Below the pieces are notes generated by a model. That model had not been told where the DNA came from, made no database searches, and was given only the letters and a program-made list of their open reading frames with translations. DNA of 35,349 nt from Chryseobacterium sp. 18061 (GTDB taxonomy: Bacteria; Pseudomonadota; Gammaproteobacteria; Enterobacterales; Enterobacteriaceae): the NCBI GenBank assembly GCA_902706205.1, contig CACSKA010000019.1, forward strand, positions 1 to 35,349. The letters are read 5' to 3'. Numbering within the stretch: position 1 is the stretch's first letter; each line of letters begins with the position of its first letter. Position numbers and translations under genes: made by a program. Below are positions 1 to 7,078 of the stretch, in pieces.

Positions 1-134
1 GGGATGACGTGACTGTATCGCATAGTGATAAAGACCGATGCTGTGATGGCTCTGAGCGATATGCAGTTTATGCGCAGTGGGAAATTGAAGAAATGCTTGC
101 CGCCGCTGGCATAGCACTGGATACGGGGGAGTGA
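1..134 (+). CDS. Phage-type hypothetical protein, 3' fragment
   Basis: An open frame enters from the left edge with codons starting at position 3 and ends at the TGA at 132-134. The visible 43 residues are hydrophilic, contain a Cys-Cys pair near residue 13 and end in IALDTGE. The start lies outside the window and I do not recognise the family. The next gene begins 2 bases after this stop, so the two are probably translated from one message. The small, tightly packed genes and the nearby integrase suggest an accessory gene of a prophage. Function unknown. Confidence 0.5.
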   Translation, partial: DDVTVSHSDKDRCCDGSERYAVYAQWEIEEMLAAAGIALDTGE

Positions 135-136
135 GT

Positions 137-322
137 ATGGCTGACGAATTAAAGATTCGAGCCGAAGACGTCGAGCCTGGCGATGTCGTTATCACTTTTC
201 ACGGTAATCGTTACACGGTCAAATCATTCTGGATGGAAGATGACACCGTGACTCTGTTCGGCACAGATGGCTCTGAAACTGAATACGACTACGACGACGC
301 GCTCGACGTTGAGAGGGGCTAA
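137..322 (+). CDS. Small acidic phage-type hypothetical protein (61 aa)
   Basis: The protein is 61 residues long and strongly acidic, with a Glu/Asp/Tyr-rich C-terminal half (EYDYDDALDVERG). I chose the ATG at 137 over the in-frame GTG at 131 because the purine-rich GGGGGA at 125-130 sits 6 bases before the ATG but touches the GTG. The middle (GDVVITFHGNRYTVKSF) has the alternating pattern of a small beta-barrel fold, which is only a suggestion. It lies between two other phage-type genes and 3 bases before the next start, so it is probably co-transcribed with them. No function can be assigned. Confidence 0.6.
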   Translation: MADELKIRAEDVEPGDVVITFHGNRYTVKSFWMEDDTVTLFGTDGSETEYDYDDALDVERG

Positions 323-325
323 CCC

Positions 326-1006
326 ATGACCAAATTAACTAAAGATTTCATGCGGGACATTATCGCTGGCAAGGGGTTCGGGGTTGCTCCGGCGGCTGTG
401 GAAGAAATGGCATTCGCGTTGCTGGAAGGCATGCAGAAGGAGCCGGTTGGTGAGTTCTATGGAGACGGTCCAAAAAATTGGTATCAAATTTCTGATGGTG
501 ACAGAGTTCCAGCCAGCAAACGCATCCCACTCTATCGCCACCCGCAGCCAGCCCCAGCAGTAGAGGCGGTGCCGGTGGTTGATGCCGATCTCCTTCACAT
601 TGCAGCGTCAGCGATTGAAGACCTGCTAACGAATAAAGATAGGACTGGCGAAGGAGTATGGTATGACGTGCCAGCGAGATTGCGCCGCGCCGCAATGCAG
701 CAACCTGTATGTAATCGTGATGAGTTGAGCGGCGTCATGCCTGACTTTGAAGGCGTAGACCTGACTCAGCGTGAGTGCTACCAGGCTGGGAAAGCCAGGG
801 GTTTGCCTGATGGCTGGGTGATGGTGCCGGTTGAGCCAACAGAAGACATGATTATCGCCGGATTCGAATCTGAACCTGATGAATCATTCAGCAAACCCGA
901 AGAATGGGAGAAGTACGAAGCTATGAGCGGATGCCAGCAGGCTGCGCACCGCGCCAGATTGTGCTGGTCGGCGATGGTTGCAGCAGCACCGCAGAACAAA
1001 CCTTAA
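326..1006 (+). CDS. Phage-type hypothetical protein (226 aa)
   Basis: This is a soluble protein of 226 residues with no membrane segment or signal peptide. It reads as a mosaic of three parts. An N-terminal segment (1-75) ends in a YRHPQPAPAVEAVPV linker. The middle (80-150) is helical. The C-terminal part (155-226) starts at LPDGWVMVPVEPTEDM and ends in WSAMVAAAP. Linkers rich in Pro-Ala and a 'GWVMVPVEPTEDM...AMVAAAP' tail recur in many small early-region proteins of enterobacterial lambdoid prophages, by recollection rather than search. GAGAGGGG at 311-318 gives a good ribosome binding site 7 bases before the ATG. A Rho-independent terminator follows at 1037-1058, so this is the last gene of its transcript. 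Function unknown. Confidence 0.65.
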   Translation: MTKLTKDFMRDIIAGKGFGVAPAAVEEMAFALLEGMQKEPVGEFYGDGPKNWYQISDGDRVPASKRIPLYRHPQPAPAVEAVPVVDADLLHIAASAIEDLLTNKDRTGEGVWYDVPARLRRAAMQQPVCNRDELSGVMPDFEGVDLTQRECYQAGKARGLPDGWVMVPVEPTEDMIIAGFESEPDESFSKPEEWEKYEAMSGCQQAAHRARLCWSAMVAAAPQNKP

Positions 1007-1036
1007 TAATTAATATCCCATCACCCACATAACAGA

Positions 1037-1058
1037 CCTCGCAATTGCGGGGTTTTTT
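1037..1058 (+). terminator. Rho-independent terminator of the phage gene cluster
   Basis: CCTCGC (1037-1042) pairs with GCGGGG (1047-1052), with one T-G wobble, around an AATT loop. Six T residues follow at 1053-1058. It lies 31 bases after the 226-aa gene and 18 before the alpA-like start, so it separates the two transcripts unless there is read-through. Confidence 0.8.
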
Positions 1059-1075
1059 ATTGCTTGGAGGAAACC

Positions 1076-1276
1076 ATGGTAGATGTAAATTTAATGCCAA
1101 TTAGCGCAGTCTGCGAAGCCACCGGCTACAAGAAGCCGACCATCTATGAATGGATGCGAGATGGTAAATTTCCACGCCCTATCAAAAATGGCCGATCCGT
1201 TCGCTGGCCATCAAATGAAGTTGACGCCTGGATTAAAGAGCGGATCACATCTTGTCGGCGCTCAGGCCAGAAATGA
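1076..1276 (+). CDS. AlpA-family DNA-binding regulator / excisionase
   Basis: This 66-residue protein belongs to the AlpA/MerR-like winged-helix group. It has a helix-turn-helix at about residues 8-29 (ISAVCEATGYKKPTIYEWM), then the wing GKFPRPIKNGRSVRW typical of AlpA proteins, and the closing helix EVDAWIKERI. AlpA-type proteins in P4-like elements activate or assist integrase-driven excision. The start at 1076 has GGAGG at 1066-1070, 5 bases upstream. An upstream TTG at 1064 lies within that ribosome binding site and is rejected. The gene faces the integrase gene and their 3' ends overlap by 32 bp, which suggests the two are expressed at different times. An excisionase role is inference from family and position. 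Confidence 0.85.
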   Translation: MVDVNLMPISAVCEATGYKKPTIYEWMRDGKFPRPIKNGRSVRWPSNEVDAWIKERITSCRRSGQK

Positions 1277-2432
1277 AATTACCCCACCAGTTCATCATCT
1301 CCCGCCTCTCCTTCATGTACTCCGCGTGATTGTAGGCCGCTGCCACCCTGTTCTTTTGTTGGTGGGCCAGTTGCGCCTCAATCACTTCGGGTCTGAATCC
1401 TTCTTCGTGTAGCGTGGTAGATGCTGTGGCGCGGAAGTCGTGCCCGGTTATCTCGCCGCTGGCGAATCCCTGATACTCAATAGCACGGTTAATTGTGGTT
1501 TTGGCGATGACTTGCCCAGGCTTTGATGGGCTCGGGAAAAGGAATTCTTTATCGCCGGTCTGCAGTTTGAGTTCTTCCAGTAATTCGATAACATGGCTGC
1601 ATAACGGAACGCGATGTTCTCTGCGTTTCTTCATTACCTCTTTGGGGATTGTCCATTCAGCTTTTTCAAAGTTGATGTCATCCCAGCGCGCTAATCTCAG
1701 CTCCTGCTGACGAACGAATGTCATAATCAGCATCTTAATAGCAATTGCCATCACCGGGCTTCGATAGTGCCTCAGTGCTGAAAGAAGCTGCCGGATATCC
1801 TCCATCTCAACAGCCCTTGCGTGAGTAACCGGCTTCTGAATCACTGCGCCTTTAAGCGCGGCGGCCGGGTCTACCTCAGCGCGCAGTGTGGCTACTGCAT
1901 AGCAAAATACTGACGAGCATATCTGGCGGACTTTCCCGGCAGAATATGCGTTACCTGCGTTTTCCAGGGTGCGCATAAGCGCAAGGATGTGAGCAGCCCT
2001 CACGTCGCGGATCGGGATTTTGCCGATAGAGGGAAGAATGTGCTTATCGAGAAAGCCGCGATTTACTATCTGTGTTTTTTCGGCCCACGCAATAGCCTTA
2101 CGCTCGAACCATTCATCAGAAACAGACTTAAACGTGTTCTCGGCCTCTCCCATCGTGGCAAGCTTTTCTGTGTCTTTTACTACCGTTGGGTTTCTTCCCT
2201 GCTTAACTTGCTCTCTGGCCCATTCGCGCTCTTTTCTGGCGTCAGCAAGTGAAATTCCTGGGTATTCGCCAATAGTGTATCGACCATCTTTTTTAGGGGT
2301 CAGCCAGAAGCGATAGCGCCAAATTTTGGCACCGGATGGTCGAACATCGAGATACAGGCCATTACCGTCCTGCAACTGGTACGGTTTTTCCTGCGGCTTA
2401 GCGGATCGTATTTTTGTGTCGGTGAGAGGCAT
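1245..2432 (-). CDS. int: P4-type tyrosine recombinase (integrase)
   Basis: This site-specific recombinase catalyses integration and excision of the element. It has 395 residues, normal for P4-type integrases. The order is an N-terminal DUF4102 arm-binding domain (about 2-85, starting PLTDTKIRSAKP), a core-binding helical domain (about 97-180) and a catalytic domain (about 205-380). The active site looks complete: Arg241 in TFVRQQEL, His331 and Arg334 in GHDFR, His357 in LAHQ, and the nucleophile Tyr367 in AAYNHAEY. I chose the ATG at 2432 because family members start MPLTD; a TTG at 2453 would add seven residues. No strong Shine-Dalgarno precedes either. A perfect 9-bp inverted repeat covers the upstream start region. 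It is probably a functional integrase; its target site is not known. Confidence 0.93.
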   Translation of the reverse strand: MPLTDTKIRSAKPQEKPYQLQDGNGLYLDVRPSGAKIWRYRFWLTPKKDGRYTIGEYPGISLADARKEREWAREQVKQGRNPTVVKDTEKLATMGEAENTFKSVSDEWFERKAIAWAEKTQIVNRGFLDKHILPSIGKIPIRDVRAAHILALMRTLENAGNAYSAGKVRQICSSVFCYAVATLRAEVDPAAALKGAVIQKPVTHARAVEMEDIRQLLSALRHYRSPVMAIAIKMLIMTFVRQQELRLARWDDINFEKAEWTIPKEVMKKRREHRVPLCSHVIELLEELKLQTGDKEFLFPSPSKPGQVIAKTTINRAIEYQGFASGEITGHDFRATASTTLHEEGFRPEVIEAQLAHQQKNRVAAAYNHAEYMKERREMMNWWGNFISGLSADKM

Positions 2433-2436
2433 GGTT

Positions 2437-2464
2437 ACCGGACAAGCAATCAAATTTGTCCGGT
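2437..2464. repeat. Perfect 9-bp inverted repeat before int
   Basis: ACCGGACAA (2437-2445) and TTGTCCGGT (2456-2464) are perfect reverse complements separated by 10 bases. The repeat lies 4 bases upstream of the chosen integrase ATG. A dyad here could be an operator through which a phage protein controls int, or an mRNA hairpin masking the start region. The symmetry is seen; the role is inference. Confidence 0.6.
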
Positions 2465-2762
2465 AGGTTATCCGGTTTTTTGTCAGCTCTCAATATCCAT
2501 TGGCATAACTCGGCATAACTTGATGTGGCTCACAAAGGGGATTTTTTGAGGGGCGACATACTAAAGCATAACCACGCATAATCCAGTGCAGATAAGCCAA
2601 TAAGAGACGCATATCACATCCTGTAAAGTAAGTGGCGCATTGAAAGGGAAATGAAAGGTTACTGTTTTAACAATCACGCAACGGGACCGCTACACGACGG
2701 TTCACATAATCAGAAAAAAACCTGTACCCACTAATCCGGTTTACCCGGCGTGAGGATAAAAA
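2465..2762. other. Intergenic strip: putative integrase arm sites and element/chromosome junction
   Basis: This gap between int and tctC holds no gene. GCATAAC occurs at 2503-2509, 2513-2519 and 2566-2572, and GCATAAT at 2576-2582. These form two pairs, each with 10-bp repeat spacing, which places the copies on the same face of the helix. Tandem helically phased heptamers beside an integrase gene are typical of arm-type binding sites. The rightmost 120 bases should contain the tctC promoter, but I found no convincing -35/-10 pair. The tctC ribosome binding site TGAGGA is at 2751-2756. Confidence 0.45.
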
Positions 2763-3743
2763 ATGAAAACGCAGATCCTTCGTACCTTTGTTACTACTGC
2801 CCTGCTTCTCGGCAGCGCACATGCTCTGGCCGTGGAAGCCCCAGGACGTACTGAATGTATCGCTCCGGCCAAGCCCGGCGGCGGTTTTGATCTCACCTGC
2901 AAACTGATTCAGGTCAGTTTGCAAGAAACCAACGCCATCGAAAAACCGATGCGCGTGACCTATATGCCTGGCGGTGTGGGCGCGGTGGCTTATAACGCCA
3001 TCGTCGCACAGCGCCCTGGCGAACCGGGTACCGTGGTGGCCTTCTCCGGCGGCTCGCTGCTTAACCTTTCACAAGGGAAGTTCGGCCGCTATAACGTCGA
3101 TGACGTGCGCTGGCTGGCGAGCGTTGGCACCGATTACGGGATGATTGCAGTACGTAAAGATGCGCCGTGGAAAACGCTGAAAGACCTGCTGACGGCAATG
3201 GAAAAAGATCCGAATCAGGTGGTGATTGGCGCAGGCGCGTCGATTGGTAGCCAGGACTGGATGAAGGCCGCGAAGCTGGCGCAGAAAGCCAACGTCGATC
3301 CGCACAAGATGCGTTATGTGGCCTTTGAGGGCGGCGGTGAACCGGTCACCGCGCTGATGGGCAACCACGTGCAGGCGGTGTCCGGTGACCTGAGTGAAAT
3401 GGTGCCGTATCTGCAGGGCGATAAAATCCGCGTGCTGGCGGTGTTCTCAGAAAACCGTCTGCCGGGCCAGTTAGCTGGCGTGCCGACGGCCAAAGAACAG
3501 GGTTATGACCTGGTCTGGCCGATTATTCGTGGTTTCTACGTCGGGCCGAAAGTCAGCGACGCCGAGTACAACTGGTGGGTCGATACCTTTGCAAAAATGC
3601 AGCAGACCGAAGAATTCAAAAAGCAGCGCGAATTACGCGGGCTTTTTGAATTCAACCTGAACGGTAAAGCGCTCGACAGCTACGTGAAGCAGCAGGTCAC
3701 GGAATACCGCGAGCAGGCCAAATCTTTTGGTCTGGCGAAATAA
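2763..3743 (+). CDS. tctC: Tricarboxylate-binding periplasmic protein TctC
   Basis: TctC is the periplasmic solute receptor of a tripartite tricarboxylate transporter and binds citrate-like acids for the TctAB membrane complex. It has 326 residues, close to the 325 of Salmonella TctC. A signal peptide covers about residues 1-23 (MKTQILRTFVTTALLLGSAHALA), with cleavage expected after ALA. The mature N-terminus carries the family segment TECIAPAKPGGGFDLTCKL, in which PGGG and the Asp shape the ligand pocket, followed by MPGGVGAVAYN. TGAGGA lies 6 bases before the ATG. It is the first gene of tctCBA, with 13 bases to tctB. In Salmonella the tctDE two-component genes are divergent from tctC; here that side is occupied by the prophage integrase. 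The exact substrate is inferred from the close resemblance to Salmonella TctC. Confidence 0.88.
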   Translation: MKTQILRTFVTTALLLGSAHALAVEAPGRTECIAPAKPGGGFDLTCKLIQVSLQETNAIEKPMRVTYMPGGVGAVAYNAIVAQRPGEPGTVVAFSGGSLLNLSQGKFGRYNVDDVRWLASVGTDYGMIAVRKDAPWKTLKDLLTAMEKDPNQVVIGAGASIGSQDWMKAAKLAQKANVDPHKMRYVAFEGGGEPVTALMGNHVQAVSGDLSEMVPYLQGDKIRVLAVFSENRLPGQLAGVPTAKEQGYDLVWPIIRGFYVGPKVSDAEYNWWVDTFAKMQQTEEFKKQRELRGLFEFNLNGKALDSYVKQQVTEYREQAKSFGLAK

Positions 3744-3756
3744 ACCGGGGGCGCAT

Positions 3757-4188
3757 ATGAGCGATCGTATTTTTGCCGGGATCTGGCTTCTGCTCTGCCT
3801 TGGCGGGCTGATGGTCGCCTGGCAGCTTCACAGCGAATACAGCTATGAACCGGTTGGCCCGCGTCCGTTCCCGCTGGGCATTATCGGGCTGATGCTGCTG
3901 TGTTCGGTGTCGATGCTGCTACGCCGTTCTGATGTGGTGGAGTGGCCGCACCGCCAGGTGCTTCAGCGCCTGCTGGTGATGGTGATTGTGCTGCTGATGT
4001 ACGCCTGGGGCTTTGAATCGCTGGGCTTCCCGCTGGCAACCGCCATTCTGACGGCGATTATCGGCATGCTATTTGGCGCGACGCTACCCGCGGCGGCCAT
4101 CTCTGGCGTGGTGCTCGGCGTTACGCTGTGGTTCGCCTTTGACCGGCTGCTGGATGTCACCCTGCCGCTCGGCGCCTGGTTAAACTGA
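3757..4188 (+). CDS. tctB: Tricarboxylate transporter small membrane subunit TctB
   Basis: TctB is the small, poorly conserved membrane subunit that works with TctA in the inner membrane to import the acid delivered by TctC. It has 143 residues with four hydrophobic segments at about 6-24, 43-60, 71-105 (probably two helices split near residue 88) and 108-130, which is the family layout. The ATG at 3757 is preceded by GGGGGC at 3747-3752. An in-frame GTG at 3727 would overlap tctC and lacks a ribosome binding site, so I rejected it. It lies 13 bases after tctC and 11 before tctA, as in a single transcript. Identification rests mainly on size, topology and position. Confidence 0.85.
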   Translation: MSDRIFAGIWLLLCLGGLMVAWQLHSEYSYEPVGPRPFPLGIIGLMLLCSVSMLLRRSDVVEWPHRQVLQRLLVMVIVLLMYAWGFESLGFPLATAILTAIIGMLFGATLPAAAISGVVLGVTLWFAFDRLLDVTLPLGAWLN

Positions 4189-4199
4189 CGGAGTCTCCT

Positions 4200-5714
4200 A
4201 TGGATACCTGGATTTATCTCTCGCAGGGGTTCGCCGTGGCGATGACCCCGGAAAACCTGGTGATTGCGCTGATTGGCTGCTTCGTCGGCACCATCGTTGG
4301 GCTGCTGCCCGGCCTCGGGCCAATCAACGGCGTGGCCATTCTGCTGCCGCTGGCGTTCGCTCTGCATCTGCCCGCCGAATCGGCGCTGATCCTGCTCGCC
4401 ACGGTGTATATCGGCTGTGAATATGGCGGGCGTATTTCATCAATTCTGCTGAACGTCCCCGGCGACGCGGCGGCCATTATGACCGCCCTGGACGGCTACC
4501 CGATGGCGCAGCAAGGCCGCGGCGGTGTCGCGCTATCGATTTCCGCCGTCAGCTCGTTTATGGGGTCGATGATCGCCATTTTCGGCATTATTCTGTTCGC
4601 TCCGGCGCTGGCGCAGTGGTCGCTGGCGTTTGGTCCGGCGGAGTATTTCGCCCTGATGGTGTTTGCTATCGCCTGTCTCGGCAGCATGATGGCGGAAAAC
4701 CCGCTGAAATCTTTCCTGGCGGCGTTGATTGGCCTGGGCCTGGCGACGGTGGGCGTGGATGCCAACACCGGTGTATATCGCTTCACCTTCGACAGCGTCC
4801 ATTTGTCCGATGGCGTGCAGTTCATCGTGGTGGTTATCGGTCTGTTCTCGGTGTCGGAAATTCTGCTGATGCTGGAAAGCACCAGTGGCGGTCAGACGCT
4901 GGTCCGCAAAACCGGACGCATGATGTTTAACATGAAGGAAGCCTCGCAGTGCGTGGGCGCCACGCTGCGCTCATCGGTGGTCGGATTCTTCGTTGGCGTG
5001 CTGCCAGGGGCCGGAGCGACCATCGCCAGCGCCATCACCTACATGACCGAGAAGAAAATCAGCGGCAACAGCGACAGTTTCGGCAAGGGCGATATACGCG
5101 GCGTCGCTGCGCCAGAAGCTGCGAATAACGCTTCGGCCTGTGGCTCGTTCATTCCCATGCTGACGTTAGGCGTGCCGGGTTCCGGCACCACGGCTGTGAT
5201 GATGGGCGCGCTGACGCTGTATAACATCACCCCTGGCCCGGCGATGTTTACCGAACAACCGGATATCGTTTGGGGGCTGATTGCCGCGCTGCTGATTGCC
5301 AATGTGATGTTGCTTATCATGAACATTCCGCTGATTGGCCTGTTCACCCGCATGTTGACCATTCCGCTATGGTTCCTGGTTCCGGCGATTGCCGCCGTCT
5401 CTGCGGTAGGCGTCTACGCGGTACACAGCACCACTTTTGATTTGGTGCTGATGGTAGGACTTGGGGTATTTGGCTACATTCTGCGGAAAATGAATTTCCC
5501 GATGTCGCCGCTGATCCTCGGGTTCGTGCTGGGGGAAATGCTGGAGCAGAACCTGCGCCGCGCACTGTCGATCAGCAACGGCAGCATGAATATTCTGTGG
5601 GAAAGCGGTGTGGCGAAAACGCTGCTGGTGCTGGCCTTCGCGGTGATTGTCATTCCACCGGTGCTGCGTCTGGTGCGTAAACGCCAGCGTAAAACCGCCG
5701 CGGAAGCGAACTAA
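4200..5714 (+). CDS. tctA: Tricarboxylate transporter large membrane subunit TctA
   Basis: TctA is the transport channel of the TctCBA system, moving the substrate across the inner membrane with ion coupling. It has 504 residues, the same length as Salmonella TctA, with about 11-12 hydrophobic segments. The family signature GTIVGLLPGLGPINGVAI is at residues 30-47. A second copy-like motif, FFVGVLPGAGATIAS, appears near residue 263, in keeping with an internally duplicated fold, and the conserved LGVPGSGTTAVMMGAL is near 324. The ATG follows ACGGAG at 4188-4193. Its TAA stop (5712-5714) overlaps the stop of menE on the other strand, and its likely terminator sits inside menE at 5750-5779. No frameshift or truncation is seen. 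Confidence 0.92.
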   Translation: MDTWIYLSQGFAVAMTPENLVIALIGCFVGTIVGLLPGLGPINGVAILLPLAFALHLPAESALILLATVYIGCEYGGRISSILLNVPGDAAAIMTALDGYPMAQQGRGGVALSISAVSSFMGSMIAIFGIILFAPALAQWSLAFGPAEYFALMVFAIACLGSMMAENPLKSFLAALIGLGLATVGVDANTGVYRFTFDSVHLSDGVQFIVVVIGLFSVSEILLMLESTSGGQTLVRKTGRMMFNMKEASQCVGATLRSSVVGFFVGVLPGAGATIASAITYMTEKKISGNSDSFGKGDIRGVAAPEAANNASACGSFIPMLTLGVPGSGTTAVMMGALTLYNITPGPAMFTEQPDIVWGLIAALLIANVMLLIMNIPLIGLFTRMLTIPLWFLVPAIAAVSAVGVYAVHSTTFDLVLMVGLGVFGYILRKMNFPMSPLILGFVLGEMLEQNLRRALSISNGSMNILWESGVAKTLLVLAFAVIVIPPVLRLVRKRQRKTAAEAN

Positions 5715-7078
5715 CCGCGCAGCGTGGCGTTGACCCACTCCTGTAATGCCCGGCGGGAGATTTTTATCCCGCCGGTTTTCAGGCTGGCAGGCAGCATCAG
5801 CCAACACACCGGCTGTTGAAATCGCGCCAGTTTATCCGTCGCCCAGTCCGGCATTTGCGTGACGTCAAAGTCATCGCCCCCTTCCACTACCGCCACCGGA
5901 CGCTGACCAAATTCGGCGTCATCCAGCGGCACAATAAAGATTTGTTCAACCTGCGGATGACGCGCGATCACCCGTTCGACTTCTTCTGGCTGAATACCTT
6001 CCCCGCCGCAGAAAAAGAGATTATCCATGCGCCCGAGAACGGTCAGGCGATCGCCATGTAATTCACCGCGATCCCGCGTCGGGAACCAGCCTTCGGCGTT
6101 GGTCAACGGCATGAGCACACCGTTTCGCCAGTAGCCCGCAGCCATGCTTTTCGCCCGCAGCCAGATTTCGCCGTCAACGACTTTCACTTCTCGCCCCGGT
6201 AACGCCGAACCGACGTCAGCTTCACCGTCGGTTTCTTTGGCGCAAACCGTTGAGGCAAACTCCGTCAACCCATAGCCACAAAAAGTGCGGATGCCGCATG
6301 AACGGGAATGTTCTGCCAGCTCAACGGGGATCGCCGCGCCGCCAAGCAGCACGGTATTGAGCGTTAGCGTTTCGTCCTCCTTCAGCAACCGCCACAGCTG
6401 CGTGGGCACCAGAGAAGCATGGGTGCAGCCCTCGAGCATTTGCGCCAGCGGCACGCGTTCGCGCACCGTTAAGCGCGCGCCTTTCAGTAACCAGCGCCAG
6501 AGAATGCCCTGTCCGGAAACGTGAAACAGCGGCAGCGACAGCAGCCAGTCGTCGGTTTCGCGGTATGGCATCAGCGCTAACACGCCTTCGGCGCTGGCGA
6601 GATGAGCGCCCAGCGTATGCACCGCGGCTTTTGGCAGGCCGCTGGAGCCTGACGTCAGCGTCATGGTCGCCAGACGCTCTGCCTGCCAGGCAACGGCCGG
6701 CGCATCTTCAGCCTGTTGGAGAGCTAACTCAGTCAGCGCGTCGAACGGCTTTTCGTCGGTGAGCAATAACGCGTGACGCAGCGAAAACTGCGGCAAGAGT
6801 GCGGCCACCAACTCGCGCGGTAACTGAGGGTTAACCGGCAAAACGCGTGCGCCGCACTGCAACAGCGCCAGCCACGCCAGCAGCGTTTGCGGGTTGTTAT
6901 ACGCCCGCAGCAGCACCCCATCGTCCGGCTGAACATTTTGCGCAGCAAACCCGGCGGCCAGCGCGTCAATCCTCTGACACAACTGCTGCCAGTCGAGGAT
7001 TTCGTCACCCAGACGCAGCGCCTGCGCGCGTGGGCGCAGGGTACGCCAGTGTCGCCATGGGTAATCGTGGAAAATCAT
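5711..7078 (-). CDS. menE: o-Succinylbenzoate-CoA ligase MenE
   Basis: MenE is a cytoplasmic adenylate-forming enzyme that activates o-succinylbenzoate with ATP and CoA to o-succinylbenzoyl-CoA, the substrate of MenB. It has 455 residues against about 451 in E. coli. The ATP-binding P-loop TLTSGSSGLPK is at residues 140-150, the core motif GYGLTEF lies near 268, and LKTGGIKISR near the C-terminus carries the catalytic Lys of the mobile domain. I chose the ATG at 7078 because it overlaps the menC stop as ATGA and matches the family start; the frame stays open 33 bases further up without support. It is the last gene of the men operon and ends inside the convergent tctA stop codon. Confidence 0.94.
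   Translation of the reverse strand: MIFHDYPWRHWRTLRPRAQALRLGDEILDWQQLCQRIDALAAGFAAQNVQPDDGVLLRAYNNPQTLLAWLALLQCGARVLPVNPQLPRELVAALLPQFSLRHALLLTDEKPFDALTELALQQAEDAPAVAWQAERLATMTLTSGSSGLPKAAVHTLGAHLASAEGVLALMPYRETDDWLLSLPLFHVSGQGILWRWLLKGARLTVRERVPLAQMLEGCTHASLVPTQLWRLLKEDETLTLNTVLLGGAAIPVELAEHSRSCGIRTFCGYGLTEFASTVCAKETDGEADVGSALPGREVKVVDGEIWLRAKSMAAGYWRNGVLMPLTNAEGWFPTRDRGELHGDRLTVLGRMDNLFFCGGEGIQPEEVERVIARHPQVEQIFIVPLDDAEFGQRPVAVVEGGDDFDVTQMPDWATDKLARFQQPVCWLMLPASLKTGGIKISRRALQEWVNATLRG
5750..5779 (+). terminator. tctCBA terminator embedded in menE
   Basis: CCGGCGGGA (5750-5758) and TCCCGCCGG (5767-5775) form a perfect 9-bp GC-rich stem around an 8-base loop, followed by TTTT at 5776-5779. 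It starts 35 bases after the tctA stop and fits an intrinsic terminator for the plus-strand operon. It lies within the menE coding sequence (the GGIKISR region). Confidence 0.65.

Larger units (their letters stand above)
1..2582. mobile_element. End of a prophage or integrative element (integrase end)
   Basis: This stretch holds small phage-type genes, an AlpA-family regulator and a P4-type tyrosine integrase, followed by short repeats that look like integrase arm sites. The next gene is an ordinary chromosomal transporter operon. The element continues beyond the left edge, so its size, type and other attachment site cannot be seen. The right limit given is the end of the last arm-like repeat. 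The true junction lies somewhere between about 2465 and 2760, and no duplicated att core can be identified from one side. There is no tRNA gene here to act as the usual target. Confidence 0.7.

Noticed and set aside
1..2432. Defence or toxin-antitoxin system carried by the prophage end
   Set aside because: The three small phage genes have no toxin, nuclease, NTPase or restriction motif that I can recognise. The visible cargo is too small to support such a call.
2433..2453. TTG start of int at 2453, adding seven residues
   Set aside because: The family starts MPLTDTKIR, and the extra residues would be encoded by the inverted repeat. Not excluded experimentally.
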